Origin: Bacillota bacterium
GTDB lineage: Bacteria > Bacillota > Clostridia > Oscillospirales > Acutalibacteraceae
NCBI GenBank assembly: GCA_023412845.1
Contig: JAEZRH010000164.1
Coordinates: 1 to 5,580 of the forward strand
Length of the DNA stretch: 5,580 nt
Direction: 5' to 3'
A model generated the notes under the pieces. The model did no database searches and was not told where the DNA came from. It worked only from the letters and a program-made list of their open reading frames with translations. Below are positions 1-5,527 of the stretch, piece after piece. Each line of letters opens with the position of its first letter. Within the stretch, counting starts at the first letter, position 1. Position numbers and translations under genes: made by a program.

Positions 1-217
1 TATACGGGTCATTATGCAGTACACGGGCCACAACGTCGTTATAGAACACCCAGTTGACAAGATCGTATTTATCCTGAAAATGATAATAGAACGTCTGCCG
101 GTTCAGCCCGCATTCTTCCGCAATGTCGGAAACCGTGATCTTTTCAAAGCTCTTTCTCTCCATGAGCTGTTTTAAAGCGGAAGCCAGCGCCTTTTTGGTG
201 ATGAGCGAATCCGACAT
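1..217 (-). CDS. TetR/AcrR-family transcriptional regulator, N-terminal part (DhaS-like)
   Basis: This is the first 72 codons of a DNA-binding repressor or activator; the rest lies beyond the left edge. The protein starts MSDSLITKKALASALKQL. Residues about 27-54 form the classic TetR helix-turn-helix, with I-T-V-S-D-I-A-E-E-C-G-L followed by N-R-Q-T-F-Y-Y-H-F and the K-Y-D-L-V that begins helix 4. The start at 217 is supported by GGGGAGG (225-231) seven bases upstream and by a promoter at 310-338. The N-R-Q-T-F-Y-Y-H-F-Q-D-K-Y-D-L pattern most resembles the DhaS/TetR_C_8 group, which includes the dihydroxyacetone-kinase activator. The ligand-binding half is not in the window, so the effector and target cannot be named. 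It is transcribed away from the LRR/VWA/AAA genes. It could regulate itself or a gene further left; control of the rightward genes is only possible. The family call is secure; the DhaS-like subgroup is tentative. Confidence 0.93.
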   Translation of the reverse strand, partial: MSDSLITKKALASALKQLMERKSFEKITVSDIAEECGLNRQTFYYHFQDKYDLVNWVFYNDVVARVLHNDPY

Positions 218-224
218 GTGCAAA

Positions 225-231
225 CCTCCCC
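225..231 (-). promoter_or_regulatory. Ribosome binding site of the TetR gene
   Basis: On the minus strand GGGGAGG lies seven bases before the ATG at 217. This is a near-ideal Shine-Dalgarno sequence and fixes the start codon of the TetR gene. Confidence 0.8.
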
Positions 232-309
232 GCATGCCAACCGGTTTCTCCGGGACCTTTATACCGTTCCGGGCGAATGCTCCGTTATTTCGAATATTCC
301 ATATAAGAC

Positions 310-338
310 AGTGTATCAGAATTTTCCATTTTTTTCAA
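310..338 (-). promoter_or_regulatory. Sigma-70/SigA promoter of the TetR gene
   Basis: On the minus strand the -35 box TTGAAA (333-338) and the -10 box TACACT (310-315) are separated by exactly 17 bases. A TG one base before the -10 box makes it an extended -10 element, and the spacer is A-rich. Transcription should start near 303, leaving a leader of about 85 bases. The overlapping palindromes TTCGAA (289-294) and GAATATTC (292-299) lie just downstream of the predicted start. That is a possible operator position for autoregulation, but these are short AT-rich palindromes and the idea is only an inference. Confidence 0.65.
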
Positions 339-496
339 CTTCGGCCTTAAGAAAGGCGCCCCGCAGCGATACATGCCGCCCCGGGTCCGTCAAATCCGCG
401 GGCAGGATCGCCTATCTCCAACGGAAGGGCAGGCGGTCCTTTCGTTTGCCCGTTCGGCAAAACGGCCTTTTGCAGCTGCGCAAAGGGGAAGCAGTC
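339..496. other. Non-coding GC-rich stretch with overlapping hairpins, no gene recognised
   Basis: This is the middle of the divergent intergenic region, between the back of the TetR promoter and the -35 box of the rightward promoter. No open frame here has a ribosome binding site or a protein-like composition. Several short inverted repeats overlap so that not all can form together: GGGCA 427-431 with TGCCC 447-451, CCGTT 450-454 with AACGG 461-465, GCAAAA 457-462 with TTTTGC 468-473, and CCTTT/GC 466-473 (one T bulged) with GCAAAGG 480-486. They lie upstream of the predicted rightward transcription start, so they are not part of that leader unless another promoter exists. No known riboswitch or small-RNA family was recognised. 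Confidence 0.35.
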
Positions 497-525
497 TTCC
501 CATGCGCACCGATTTGGGGTATAAT
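497..525 (+). promoter_or_regulatory. Sigma-70/SigA promoter of the LRR-VWA-AAA operon
   Basis: A perfect -10 box TATAAT (520-525) is preceded at exactly 17 bases by TTCCCA (497-502), which matches four of six positions of the -35 consensus. Transcription should start near 532, giving a leader of about 56 bases before the ATG at 588. It is the only good rightward promoter seen before the three genes, and no promoter is evident in the short junctions between them. It therefore probably drives all three. Confidence 0.6.
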
Positions 526-575
526 AAATTTCGTCCGGCGGCATCGCGTTCTGATCTGATAAAGGAAAAAGGAAA

Positions 576-584
576 ATGAGCTGA
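576..584 (+). other. Possible two-codon leader ORF (ATG AGC TGA)
   Basis: An ATG-AGC-TGA minigene encoding Met-Ser sits in the leader of the LRR gene, in the same frame and four codons before its ATG. The purine-rich Shine-Dalgarno region AAAGGAAAAAGGA (561-573) is better spaced for this ATG (nine bases from the first AAGGA) than for the ATG at 588, which is 14 bases from the second AGGA. Ribosomes could initiate here, stop at once and reinitiate at 588. Translation of such a short ORF cannot be shown from sequence alone. Confidence 0.25.
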
Positions 585-587
585 TAT

Positions 588-1577
588 ATGGACTGGAAAG
601 GACCGGAGCTGAAAATCCAATATCTGTCCTCCGGGGACGGCGCCGAGGTCGTTTCCTGCTTCGGACCGGTTTCCAGGCTGCGCCTTCCGGATACGGCCGG
701 AGGGCTCCCCATCCGGGGAATCCGTCCCTACGCATTTTCCTCCGAAAGCTCCGCGGCGGAGCATCTGCCCGAGGGCGCGGAAATCCACACCGCGTCGGCA
801 AAGGGCACAGCCGTTCCCGAAAGCCGGTTTCAGTTTCTCGGGGGACGGTATCTGCAGGAAATCGGGCTACCCGCGGGGATCCGGTCCATCGGCGAATACG
901 CGTTTTACAACTGCACGCGGCTTGCCCGCATCCGCCTTTCCGGCGGGGCCGTGCGCGTGGGAAACGGCGCCTTCATGAACTGCGGCGACTTAGCCGAAAT
1001 CGGCTTCTCGGCGTCTTCCGGGGACCAGACCTGTCTGTTCGATCTTCTGGCCGAGATTCCGGGCGAAATACGCGTTTCATTCCGCTGCGGTGCGGAGCAT
1101 TCCGTCTTTCTGTTCCCGGAATATTACGAGGAATCCGTCGAAAACGGACCCGCGCGCATCTTCGAGCGTAAAATTGTGGGCGTGGGGTACCGCTACCGTC
1201 AGTGCTTCGACGGCGACAGGCTGAAAACGGCGGAATACGACCGGCAGTTTTCGATCTGCCTGCCGCAGATGGAACCGAAAACGGCTTTGCGCATCGCCCT
1301 GAACCGCCTGAAATATCCCTTTAATACGCGGGAGGCCGCGCGAAAACAGTACCTCGCCTACCTTGCGGAGAACGCGGCGGCCGCCGCGCTGCTGGCGGTG
1401 CGGAAGGACGACCCGGACGGGCTTTCGTTCCTTGCCGGGCTCGGCGTTCTGGACCGGGACAGCATCGGCGCCGCGGTGGAGGAAGCCGCGCATGAAGGAC
1501 GGGCGGAATGTCTCGGCGTTCTGTTAAACGAAAGGCACCTGCTGTTCCCGGATCAGGAAAAAACGTTCGATCTTTAA
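588..1577 (+). CDS. Cytosolic leucine-rich-repeat (BspA/LRR_5-like) protein with helical C-terminal region
   Basis: This is a 329-residue protein and the first gene of the apparent three-gene operon. Residues about 88-140 hold two BspA-type (LRR_5) repeats. They show the L-P-x-G-I-x-x-I-G-x-Y-A-F-x-N-C-x-x-L pattern (94-112) and a second V-G-N-G-A-F-M-N-C-G-D-L copy (124-135). A degenerate repeat at about 28-52 ends in I-R-P-Y-A-F. Residues 141-228 are a mixed region that I do not recognise. From about 229 the chain is strongly helical and Ala/Leu-rich; residues 276-320 look like one or two degenerate ankyrin-type helix pairs. There is no signal peptide, membrane segment or cell-wall anchor, so it should be cytosolic, unlike the surface BspA proteins. 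The ATG at 588 is the first after an in-frame stop. The next gene follows after 25 bases. A role in target or partner binding for the VWA/AAA pair is inferred from the repeats and the position only. Confidence 0.85.
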   Translation: MDWKGPELKIQYLSSGDGAEVVSCFGPVSRLRLPDTAGGLPIRGIRPYAFSSESSAAEHLPEGAEIHTASAKGTAVPESRFQFLGGRYLQEIGLPAGIRSIGEYAFYNCTRLARIRLSGGAVRVGNGAFMNCGDLAEIGFSASSGDQTCLFDLLAEIPGEIRVSFRCGAEHSVFLFPEYYEESVENGPARIFERKIVGVGYRYRQCFDGDRLKTAEYDRQFSICLPQMEPKTALRIALNRLKYPFNTREAARKQYLAYLAENAAAAALLAVRKDDPDGLSFLAGLGVLDRDSIGAAVEEAAHEGRAECLGVLLNERHLLFPDQEKTFDL

Positions 1578-1602
1578 AATATCTGCACTGGGGGGCCGCC
1601 GA

Positions 1603-2973
1603 ATGGAGGACGAAACGGAAAAGCGCGTCCGGGAAATGGGAGACAGGATTCTGGCCGCTTCCCGCACGGAGCTCTATATGGGCATGCGCTTTCTGGACCT
1701 CGCGCTCAGCGGCCTTTCCTATGAAATGCGCCCGGGCACAAACTTTGTCGGCACGGACGGCTCCTCGCTGTTTTACGACCCGGACAGGCTGTTCGCCCGC
1801 TACCGCAGAAATCCGGTTCTGGTCAACCGGGCCTACCTGCACGTCGTGCTGCACTGCGTGTTCCGGCATTTATGGAAGCCGAAGCGCGGAGACGCGGAGC
1901 TTTGGAACCTCGCCTGCGACATTGCGATGGAATCCGTGCTGGACGGTCTCGCTCAGCGATGCGTACGGGTGCCGCCCTCGTGGCTGCGGCAAAATTTTTA
2001 CGGAACGCTGCGCAAAAAGCTGAAGGTATTCACCGCGGAGACGGTCTGCGCCGCTCTGGAGGAACTGAAGCCGACCGCGGAGCAGCGCGAACAGCTCGAG
2101 CGGGAATTCCGCATCGACGACCACTCCTTCTGGCCAGACCCCGAAAGGAAACCGCCCGCAGGCATGCCTCAGCCCCGGCAGAAATGGGAAGACATCGGCA
2201 GAAAGATGCAGACCGACATGGAAACGTTCTCCCGCGACCCGGCGAAGCAGTCGCAGGCTCTGCTGGAACAGGTCCGCGTGGAAAACAGGCAGCGGTACGA
2301 CTACCGCGCATTTCTCAAAAAGTTCGCCGTTCTCCGCGAAGAGCCGAGGCTCGACCCCGACGCGTTCGACCCTGTTTTTTATTCCTACGGCATGCGCGTT
2401 TACGGGAATATGCCCCTCATAGAGCCGCAGGAGTCGAAGGAAACGAAGAAAATCGAGGAATTCGTCGTAGCCGTCGACACTTCGATGTCCTGCTCCGGGG
2501 AACTGGTGCGTGAATTTCTGAGGCAGACCTATTCCATTCTGCGGGACGCGGAAAGCTTTTTCCGGAAAGTGAACATCCACATCATCCAGTGTGACGAGAG
2601 GATCCAGTCCGACCGGAAAATCGGCAGTTTGGAAGAACTGGAAGAGTACATGAACCATCTGGAACTGGCAGGGAACGGCGGGACCGATTTCCGGCCGGTG
2701 TTCCGTTATGTCGGCGAATTGCTGAAAGCAGGCGAATTCCGTCGGCTGAAAGGACTGATCTACTTTACCGACGGGCGGGGCGTCTTCCCGCAGCACAGAC
2801 CGCCCTACGACACGGCGTTCGTCTTCCTGCGGGAGGATTACTCCGACGCCGACGTCCCCCCGTGGGCGGTCAAGCTGATCCTGACCCCGGAGGATCTGAG
2901 AACGCCGCAGAGCGGCGCGGCGCCGGAAGACCGATATGAAGATATGGAGGACCTTCCCCATTATGAATATTAA
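1603..2973 (+). CDS. VWA-like domain protein with N-terminal putative-metallopeptidase region (DUF2201 type)
   Basis: This is a 456-residue soluble protein matching the DUF2201 architecture: an N-terminal 'putative metallopeptidase' region followed by a C-terminal VWA-like domain. In the N-terminal part the zinc-peptidase-like helix reads H80-V-V-L-H84 with a further H89, then W-N-L-A-C-D106. The usual glutamate after the first histidine is valine, so peptidase activity is doubtful although metal binding may remain. Residues about 140-240 form a charged helical linker. The VWA domain (about 286-430) has a complete MIDAS: D292-T-S294-M-S296, T361 in G-G-T-D-F, and D390 in Y-F-T-D-G. No signal peptide or membrane segment is seen. 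The only Shine-Dalgarno candidate is a weak G-run at 1590-1595, seven bases before the ATG. The 3' end overlaps the AAA+ gene by 11 bases. VWA proteins beside MoxR ATPases usually act as the adaptor or substrate-binding partner of that ATPase; the substrate here is unknown. Confidence 0.9.
   Translation: MEDETEKRVREMGDRILAASRTELYMGMRFLDLALSGLSYEMRPGTNFVGTDGSSLFYDPDRLFARYRRNPVLVNRAYLHVVLHCVFRHLWKPKRGDAELWNLACDIAMESVLDGLAQRCVRVPPSWLRQNFYGTLRKKLKVFTAETVCAALEELKPTAEQREQLEREFRIDDHSFWPDPERKPPAGMPQPRQKWEDIGRKMQTDMETFSRDPAKQSQALLEQVRVENRQRYDYRAFLKKFAVLREEPRLDPDAFDPVFYSYGMRVYGNMPLIEPQESKETKKIEEFVVAVDTSMSCSGELVREFLRQTYSILRDAESFFRKVNIHIIQCDERIQSDRKIGSLEELEEYMNHLELAGNGGTDFRPVFRYVGELLKAGEFRRLKGLIYFTDGRGVFPQHRPPYDTAFVFLREDYSDADVPPWAVKLILTPEDLRTPQSGAAPEDRYEDMEDLPHYEY
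2946..2950 (+). promoter_or_regulatory. Ribosome binding site deciding the AAA+ gene start
   Basis: GGAGG lies inside the end of the VWA gene, 12 bases before the ATG at 2963. It favours 2963 over the upstream in-frame ATG at 2936, which has no comparable site. The N-terminus M-N-I-K-N-A-K-E-E-I produced by 2963 also looks natural for this ATPase family. Confidence 0.6.
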
Positions 2974-4480
2974 AAACGCGAAGGAAGAAATACGGAACAC
3001 GGTGCGCGCCTACCTGCAGAAGGATGAAAACGGCGGCTACCGTATCCCTCCCATGCGCCAGAGGCCGCTGCTGCTGATGGGCCCGCCCGGTGTCGGCAAA
3101 ACGCAGATCATCGGGCAGGTCGCCCGGGAATGCGGGGTCGGGCTCGTCGCCTACACCATCACGCACCACACGCGCCAGAGCGCGGTGGGGCTGCCGTTCA
3201 TTCTGAAAAAAACATACGGCGGCCGGGAATATTCCGTGACCGAATACACCATGAGCGAAATCATCGCGTCCATCTACGAAAGGATGGAGCATTCCGGCCT
3301 CACGGAAGGCATTCTGTTCATCGACGAGATCAACTGCGTCTCCGAGACGCTCATCCCCACAATGCTGCAGTTTCTGCAGAACAAAACGTTCGGCAACCAG
3401 AAGGTGCCGGAGGGCTGGATCATCGTCACGGCGGGCAACCCGCCCGAATACAACCGCTCCGCGCACGAATTCGACATCGTCACGCTCGACCGCGTGCGGC
3501 GCATCGACGTCGAGCCCGATTTTTCCGTCTGGAAGGAATACGCCTACCATGAGGCTATCCACGGCGCAATCATCACCTATCTCGAAATCAGGCCGGAAAA
3601 TTTCTACCGCATCGAGACGACGCCGGACGGTATCCGCTTTGCGACGGCGCGCGGCTGGGAGGACCTTTCGGAGATGATGGACGTCCGCGAAACGCTGGGC
3701 CTGCCCGTCGGGCAGGAGCTTGTCGCGCAGTACATCCAGAACGAAGCGGTCGCCAAGGACTTCGCAAATTACTACGAGCTTTACAACAAATACCGGGACG
3801 ATTACAAGGTCGATGAAATTCTGGAAGGGCGCTTTTCGGAGCAGGCGGTCGAAAAGCTGAAGCATTCGCAGTTCGACGAGCGCCTCAGCGTGATCGGTCT
3901 TTTGCTGAGCCGGCTGAACGAAAAGTTCCGGCAGGCCTACCGGAACGATCTGTTTACGGAAAAGCTTTTCGAAGTGCTGAAAGAGTGGAAAGCCCTGCTG
4001 CCTATGGCAAAGGAAAAACCGGACGCCCTGCTGGACCGGATGGCGAAAGACTCCGGGGAAGCTCTCGCCCGGCGCAAAGAGGACGGGCGGGTCGGCGAAG
4101 AAGAGGAAACCGCGCTGCGCCGCCGCATACGCTCGCTGGAACAGTATGCGGAAACGCTGCGTCTCGCCGGCGGGCCGGAAGCGGAGAAGGCGTTTGTGCT
4201 GGTCAAGCGGGAATTCCAAAAGGAGACCGAAGCGCGGAGCGCGTTTATTTCCGGCGCTTCCGCCGCACTCGGCCACGCGTTCGATTTCATGGCGGTCGCG
4301 TTCGGAGAGAGTCAGGAGATGGTCGTCTTTGTCACGGAGCTGACCGTGAACTTCTACAGCGCGAAATTTATCGAAGAAAACGGAAGCGAGCAATATTATA
4401 CCTACAATCACGACCTGATGCTGGGCCGCCGCAGGCAGGGGATTTTAAAAGACCTGGACACGCTGGCCGGCGGTCTGTGA
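2963..4480 (+). CDS. MoxR-like AAA+ ATPase with long helical C-terminal extension
   Basis: This 505-residue ATPase is the likely motor of the operon. The AAA+ core covers residues about 1-240. It has Walker A G40-P-P-G-V-G-K46-T47, Walker B I-L-F-I-D121-E122, sensor 1 at N159 in T-A-G-N-P-P, arginine-finger candidates in L-D-R177-V-R-R180, and a probable sensor 2 in A-T-A-R230-G-W. The T-H-H-T-R-Q-S-A-V-G-L-P-F-I stretch (67-80) fits the MoxR/AAA_5 group. MoxR proteins are commonly about 300-350 residues. This one continues with a helical, charged region (about 265-430, possible coiled coil near 335-425) and a compact end (431-505), none of which I recognise. All nucleotide-handling residues appear intact, so it should hydrolyse ATP, probably as a hexameric ring in the cytosol. 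The start overlaps the VWA stop by 11 bases, indicating coupled translation and suggesting a stoichiometric partner. The function is inferred from MoxR-VWA pairs such as RavA-ViaA. Confidence 0.92.
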   Translation: MNIKNAKEEIRNTVRAYLQKDENGGYRIPPMRQRPLLLMGPPGVGKTQIIGQVARECGVGLVAYTITHHTRQSAVGLPFILKKTYGGREYSVTEYTMSEIIASIYERMEHSGLTEGILFIDEINCVSETLIPTMLQFLQNKTFGNQKVPEGWIIVTAGNPPEYNRSAHEFDIVTLDRVRRIDVEPDFSVWKEYAYHEAIHGAIITYLEIRPENFYRIETTPDGIRFATARGWEDLSEMMDVRETLGLPVGQELVAQYIQNEAVAKDFANYYELYNKYRDDYKVDEILEGRFSEQAVEKLKHSQFDERLSVIGLLLSRLNEKFRQAYRNDLFTEKLFEVLKEWKALLPMAKEKPDALLDRMAKDSGEALARRKEDGRVGEEEETALRRRIRSLEQYAETLRLAGGPEAEKAFVLVKREFQKETEARSAFISGASAALGHAFDFMAVAFGESQEMVVFVTELTVNFYSAKFIEENGSEQYYTYNHDLMLGRRRQGILKDLDTLAGGL

Positions 4481-4483
4481 CGC

Positions 4484-4498
4484 GCAGGCTGAGCCTGC
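4484..4498 (+). terminator. Small hairpin in the convergent gap, possible weak terminator
   Basis: GCAGGC (4484-4489) and GCCTGC (4493-4498) form a perfect six-base stem with a three-base TGA loop, four bases after the AAA+ stop codon. After one mismatch two more outer pairs are possible. The convergent position suits a terminator, but no U-run follows on either strand; only CCCTTT appears about 13 bases later on the plus strand. An intrinsic terminator is therefore doubtful, and the hairpin may instead protect the 3' end or act with Rho. Confidence 0.3.
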
Positions 4499-4539
4499 AC
4501 GCACGGCCCGCCCTTTAGACAAGCGAAAGCCGGTACGGA

Positions 4540-5502
4540 TTAATGTCTTCCCCCGTGCCAAACGGCGGGGCTTGGAAGCGGACACAGCCCGCGCTGCGCC
4601 TCGATGGACTGGATCACGCGGTACAGCACATGATTGACAGGCGTGGGCACCCCGTATTTTTTGCCAAGGCGCACCACGGTGCCTCCGAAATTTTCCACTT
4701 CCGTGCGGCGGCCCGCTTCCACATCCTGAAGCATGGAGGTCTTGCCTTCGGGAGAAAAGGTTTCCATCAGCGTTTCAAATTCCTGAACATCTTTTTCGGA
4801 AAGGTTGATCCGGCATTTTTGCGCCAGCGCGACGACTTCTTCCATCGCTTCGTGGAAAAGCTCGCGGTTCGCCCCGACCGGCATGATCCTTCCGTACACG
4901 GATCCCGTGACGGCGGAAACCTGATTGACCCCGACGTTCAGCATCCATTTTTTCCACACCGCGCGTATCATGTCGGGCGCGATCTCCGTTTCCACGCCCG
5001 CCGCATCCAGAAAAGCCTTCACCTCCAGCACGTCCGGCGCGGGAGGATCGTTCGCCGCGTCGCCGAACTGGACGTGGCCATCGTCGGTATGCGACACGCC
5101 CGCCGCCGTACGCACCGCGTCGATGCGCACGGTCAGGCCGTAGAGCACGCGGCAATCCGGGAAATACCCGCTCAATTCCTCCCGCGCGGTGATCCCGTTG
5201 AGAAGCGGCAAAATAACGGTCCCCGGCTGCACAAACGGCCGCATGTCGGTCACGGCCGCTTCCAACTGATAGTTTTTTACGCAGACAAGAATCAGTCCGG
5301 GGCGAAAGTCCGTTTCGCCCGCATCCGGCACGCGCGGGTAAAAGCGTTCTCCGTCGAGCACGGTGCCCGACCGGCGGAGCTTTTCTCCCCGCTCACCGGA
5401 AGCGATGACGCCGAAATCGGCCCCATACCTGCCGTACAGAAGCTTTCCGTACACGGTCCCGATCGCGCCCATGCCGATGAGCGCCGCCTGTCTGATTTTC
5501 AT
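4540..5502 (-). CDS. Ketopantoate reductase family protein (2-dehydropantoate 2-reductase, PanE/ApbA type)
   Basis: This is a 320-residue NADP(H)-dependent oxidoreductase. True PanE reduces 2-dehydropantoate to pantoate in pantothenate (coenzyme A) synthesis in the cytosol. The N-terminal Rossmann fold has G10-M-G12-A-I-G15, followed by V-C-V-K76 and L-L-N102-G, the expected cofactor and substrate positions. The C-terminal helical domain has W183-K-K185 (equivalent to the catalytic lysine 176 of E. coli PanE), N189 and N193, then S256-M-L-Q-D and R-R-T-E268, spaced as S244 and E256 are in E. coli. All key residues are present, so an active enzyme is expected. The start at 5502 is chosen because AAGGAG (5512-5517) lies nine bases upstream; an in-frame ATG at 5544 lies inside the preceding gene. 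The C-terminus ends in an unusual tail (C-P-L-P-S-P-A-V-W-H-G-G-R-H). No other pan genes are visible and the family includes paralogues for other 2-keto acids, so the exact substrate is uncertain. Confidence 0.93.
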   Translation of the reverse strand: MKIRQAALIGMGAIGTVYGKLLYGRYGADFGVIASGERGEKLRRSGTVLDGERFYPRVPDAGETDFRPGLILVCVKNYQLEAAVTDMRPFVQPGTVILPLLNGITAREELSGYFPDCRVLYGLTVRIDAVRTAAGVSHTDDGHVQFGDAANDPPAPDVLEVKAFLDAAGVETEIAPDMIRAVWKKWMLNVGVNQVSAVTGSVYGRIMPVGANRELFHEAMEEVVALAQKCRINLSEKDVQEFETLMETFSPEGKTSMLQDVEAGRRTEVENFGGTVVRLGKKYGVPTPVNHVLYRVIQSIEAQRGLCPLPSPAVWHGGRH

Positions 5503-5511
5503 GTTCCGGTT

Positions 5512-5517
5512 CTCCTT
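5512..5517 (-). promoter_or_regulatory. Ribosome binding site of the ketopantoate reductase gene
   Basis: On the minus strand AAGGAG lies nine bases before the ATG at 5502, in the 25-base gap after the YccF-type stop codon. It identifies 5502 as the start and suggests co-transcription with the upstream gene. Confidence 0.75.
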
Positions 5518-5527
5518 AAAATTATTT

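Noticed and set aside
427..451. Resemblance of the minus strand here (GGGCAAAC...GAAA...GGAC) to parts of a c-di-GMP-I riboswitch
   Set aside because: The paired stems expected between those conserved blocks are missing, and the downstream receptor and second-helix sequence is not there. The match is a few short words only.
373..579. 68-codon plus-strand frame in the intergenic region
   Set aside because: No Shine-Dalgarno before its ATG, it runs through the promoter of the operon, and its composition is not protein-like.
2936..2965. ATG at 2936 as start of the AAA+ gene
   Set aside because: No ribosome binding site precedes it, while the ATG at 2963 has GGAGG upstream and gives a more natural N-terminus.
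1870..3000. 376-codon minus-strand open frame opposite the VWA gene
   Set aside because: Shadow of the VWA gene; its product is rich in F, R and H without any domain, and no ribosome binding site or promoter supports it.
2870..4411. 513-codon open frame on the minus strand opposite the AAA+ gene
   Set aside because: The plus strand encodes an unmistakable AAA+ ATPase with all motifs. The antisense frame has no recognisable domain and reflects the GC-rich third codon positions.
4549..4575. GC-rich inverted repeat CCCCG/CGGGG at the end of the reductase gene as a terminator
   Set aside because: It lies within coding sequence, has a ten-base loop and is not followed by a U-run on either strand.
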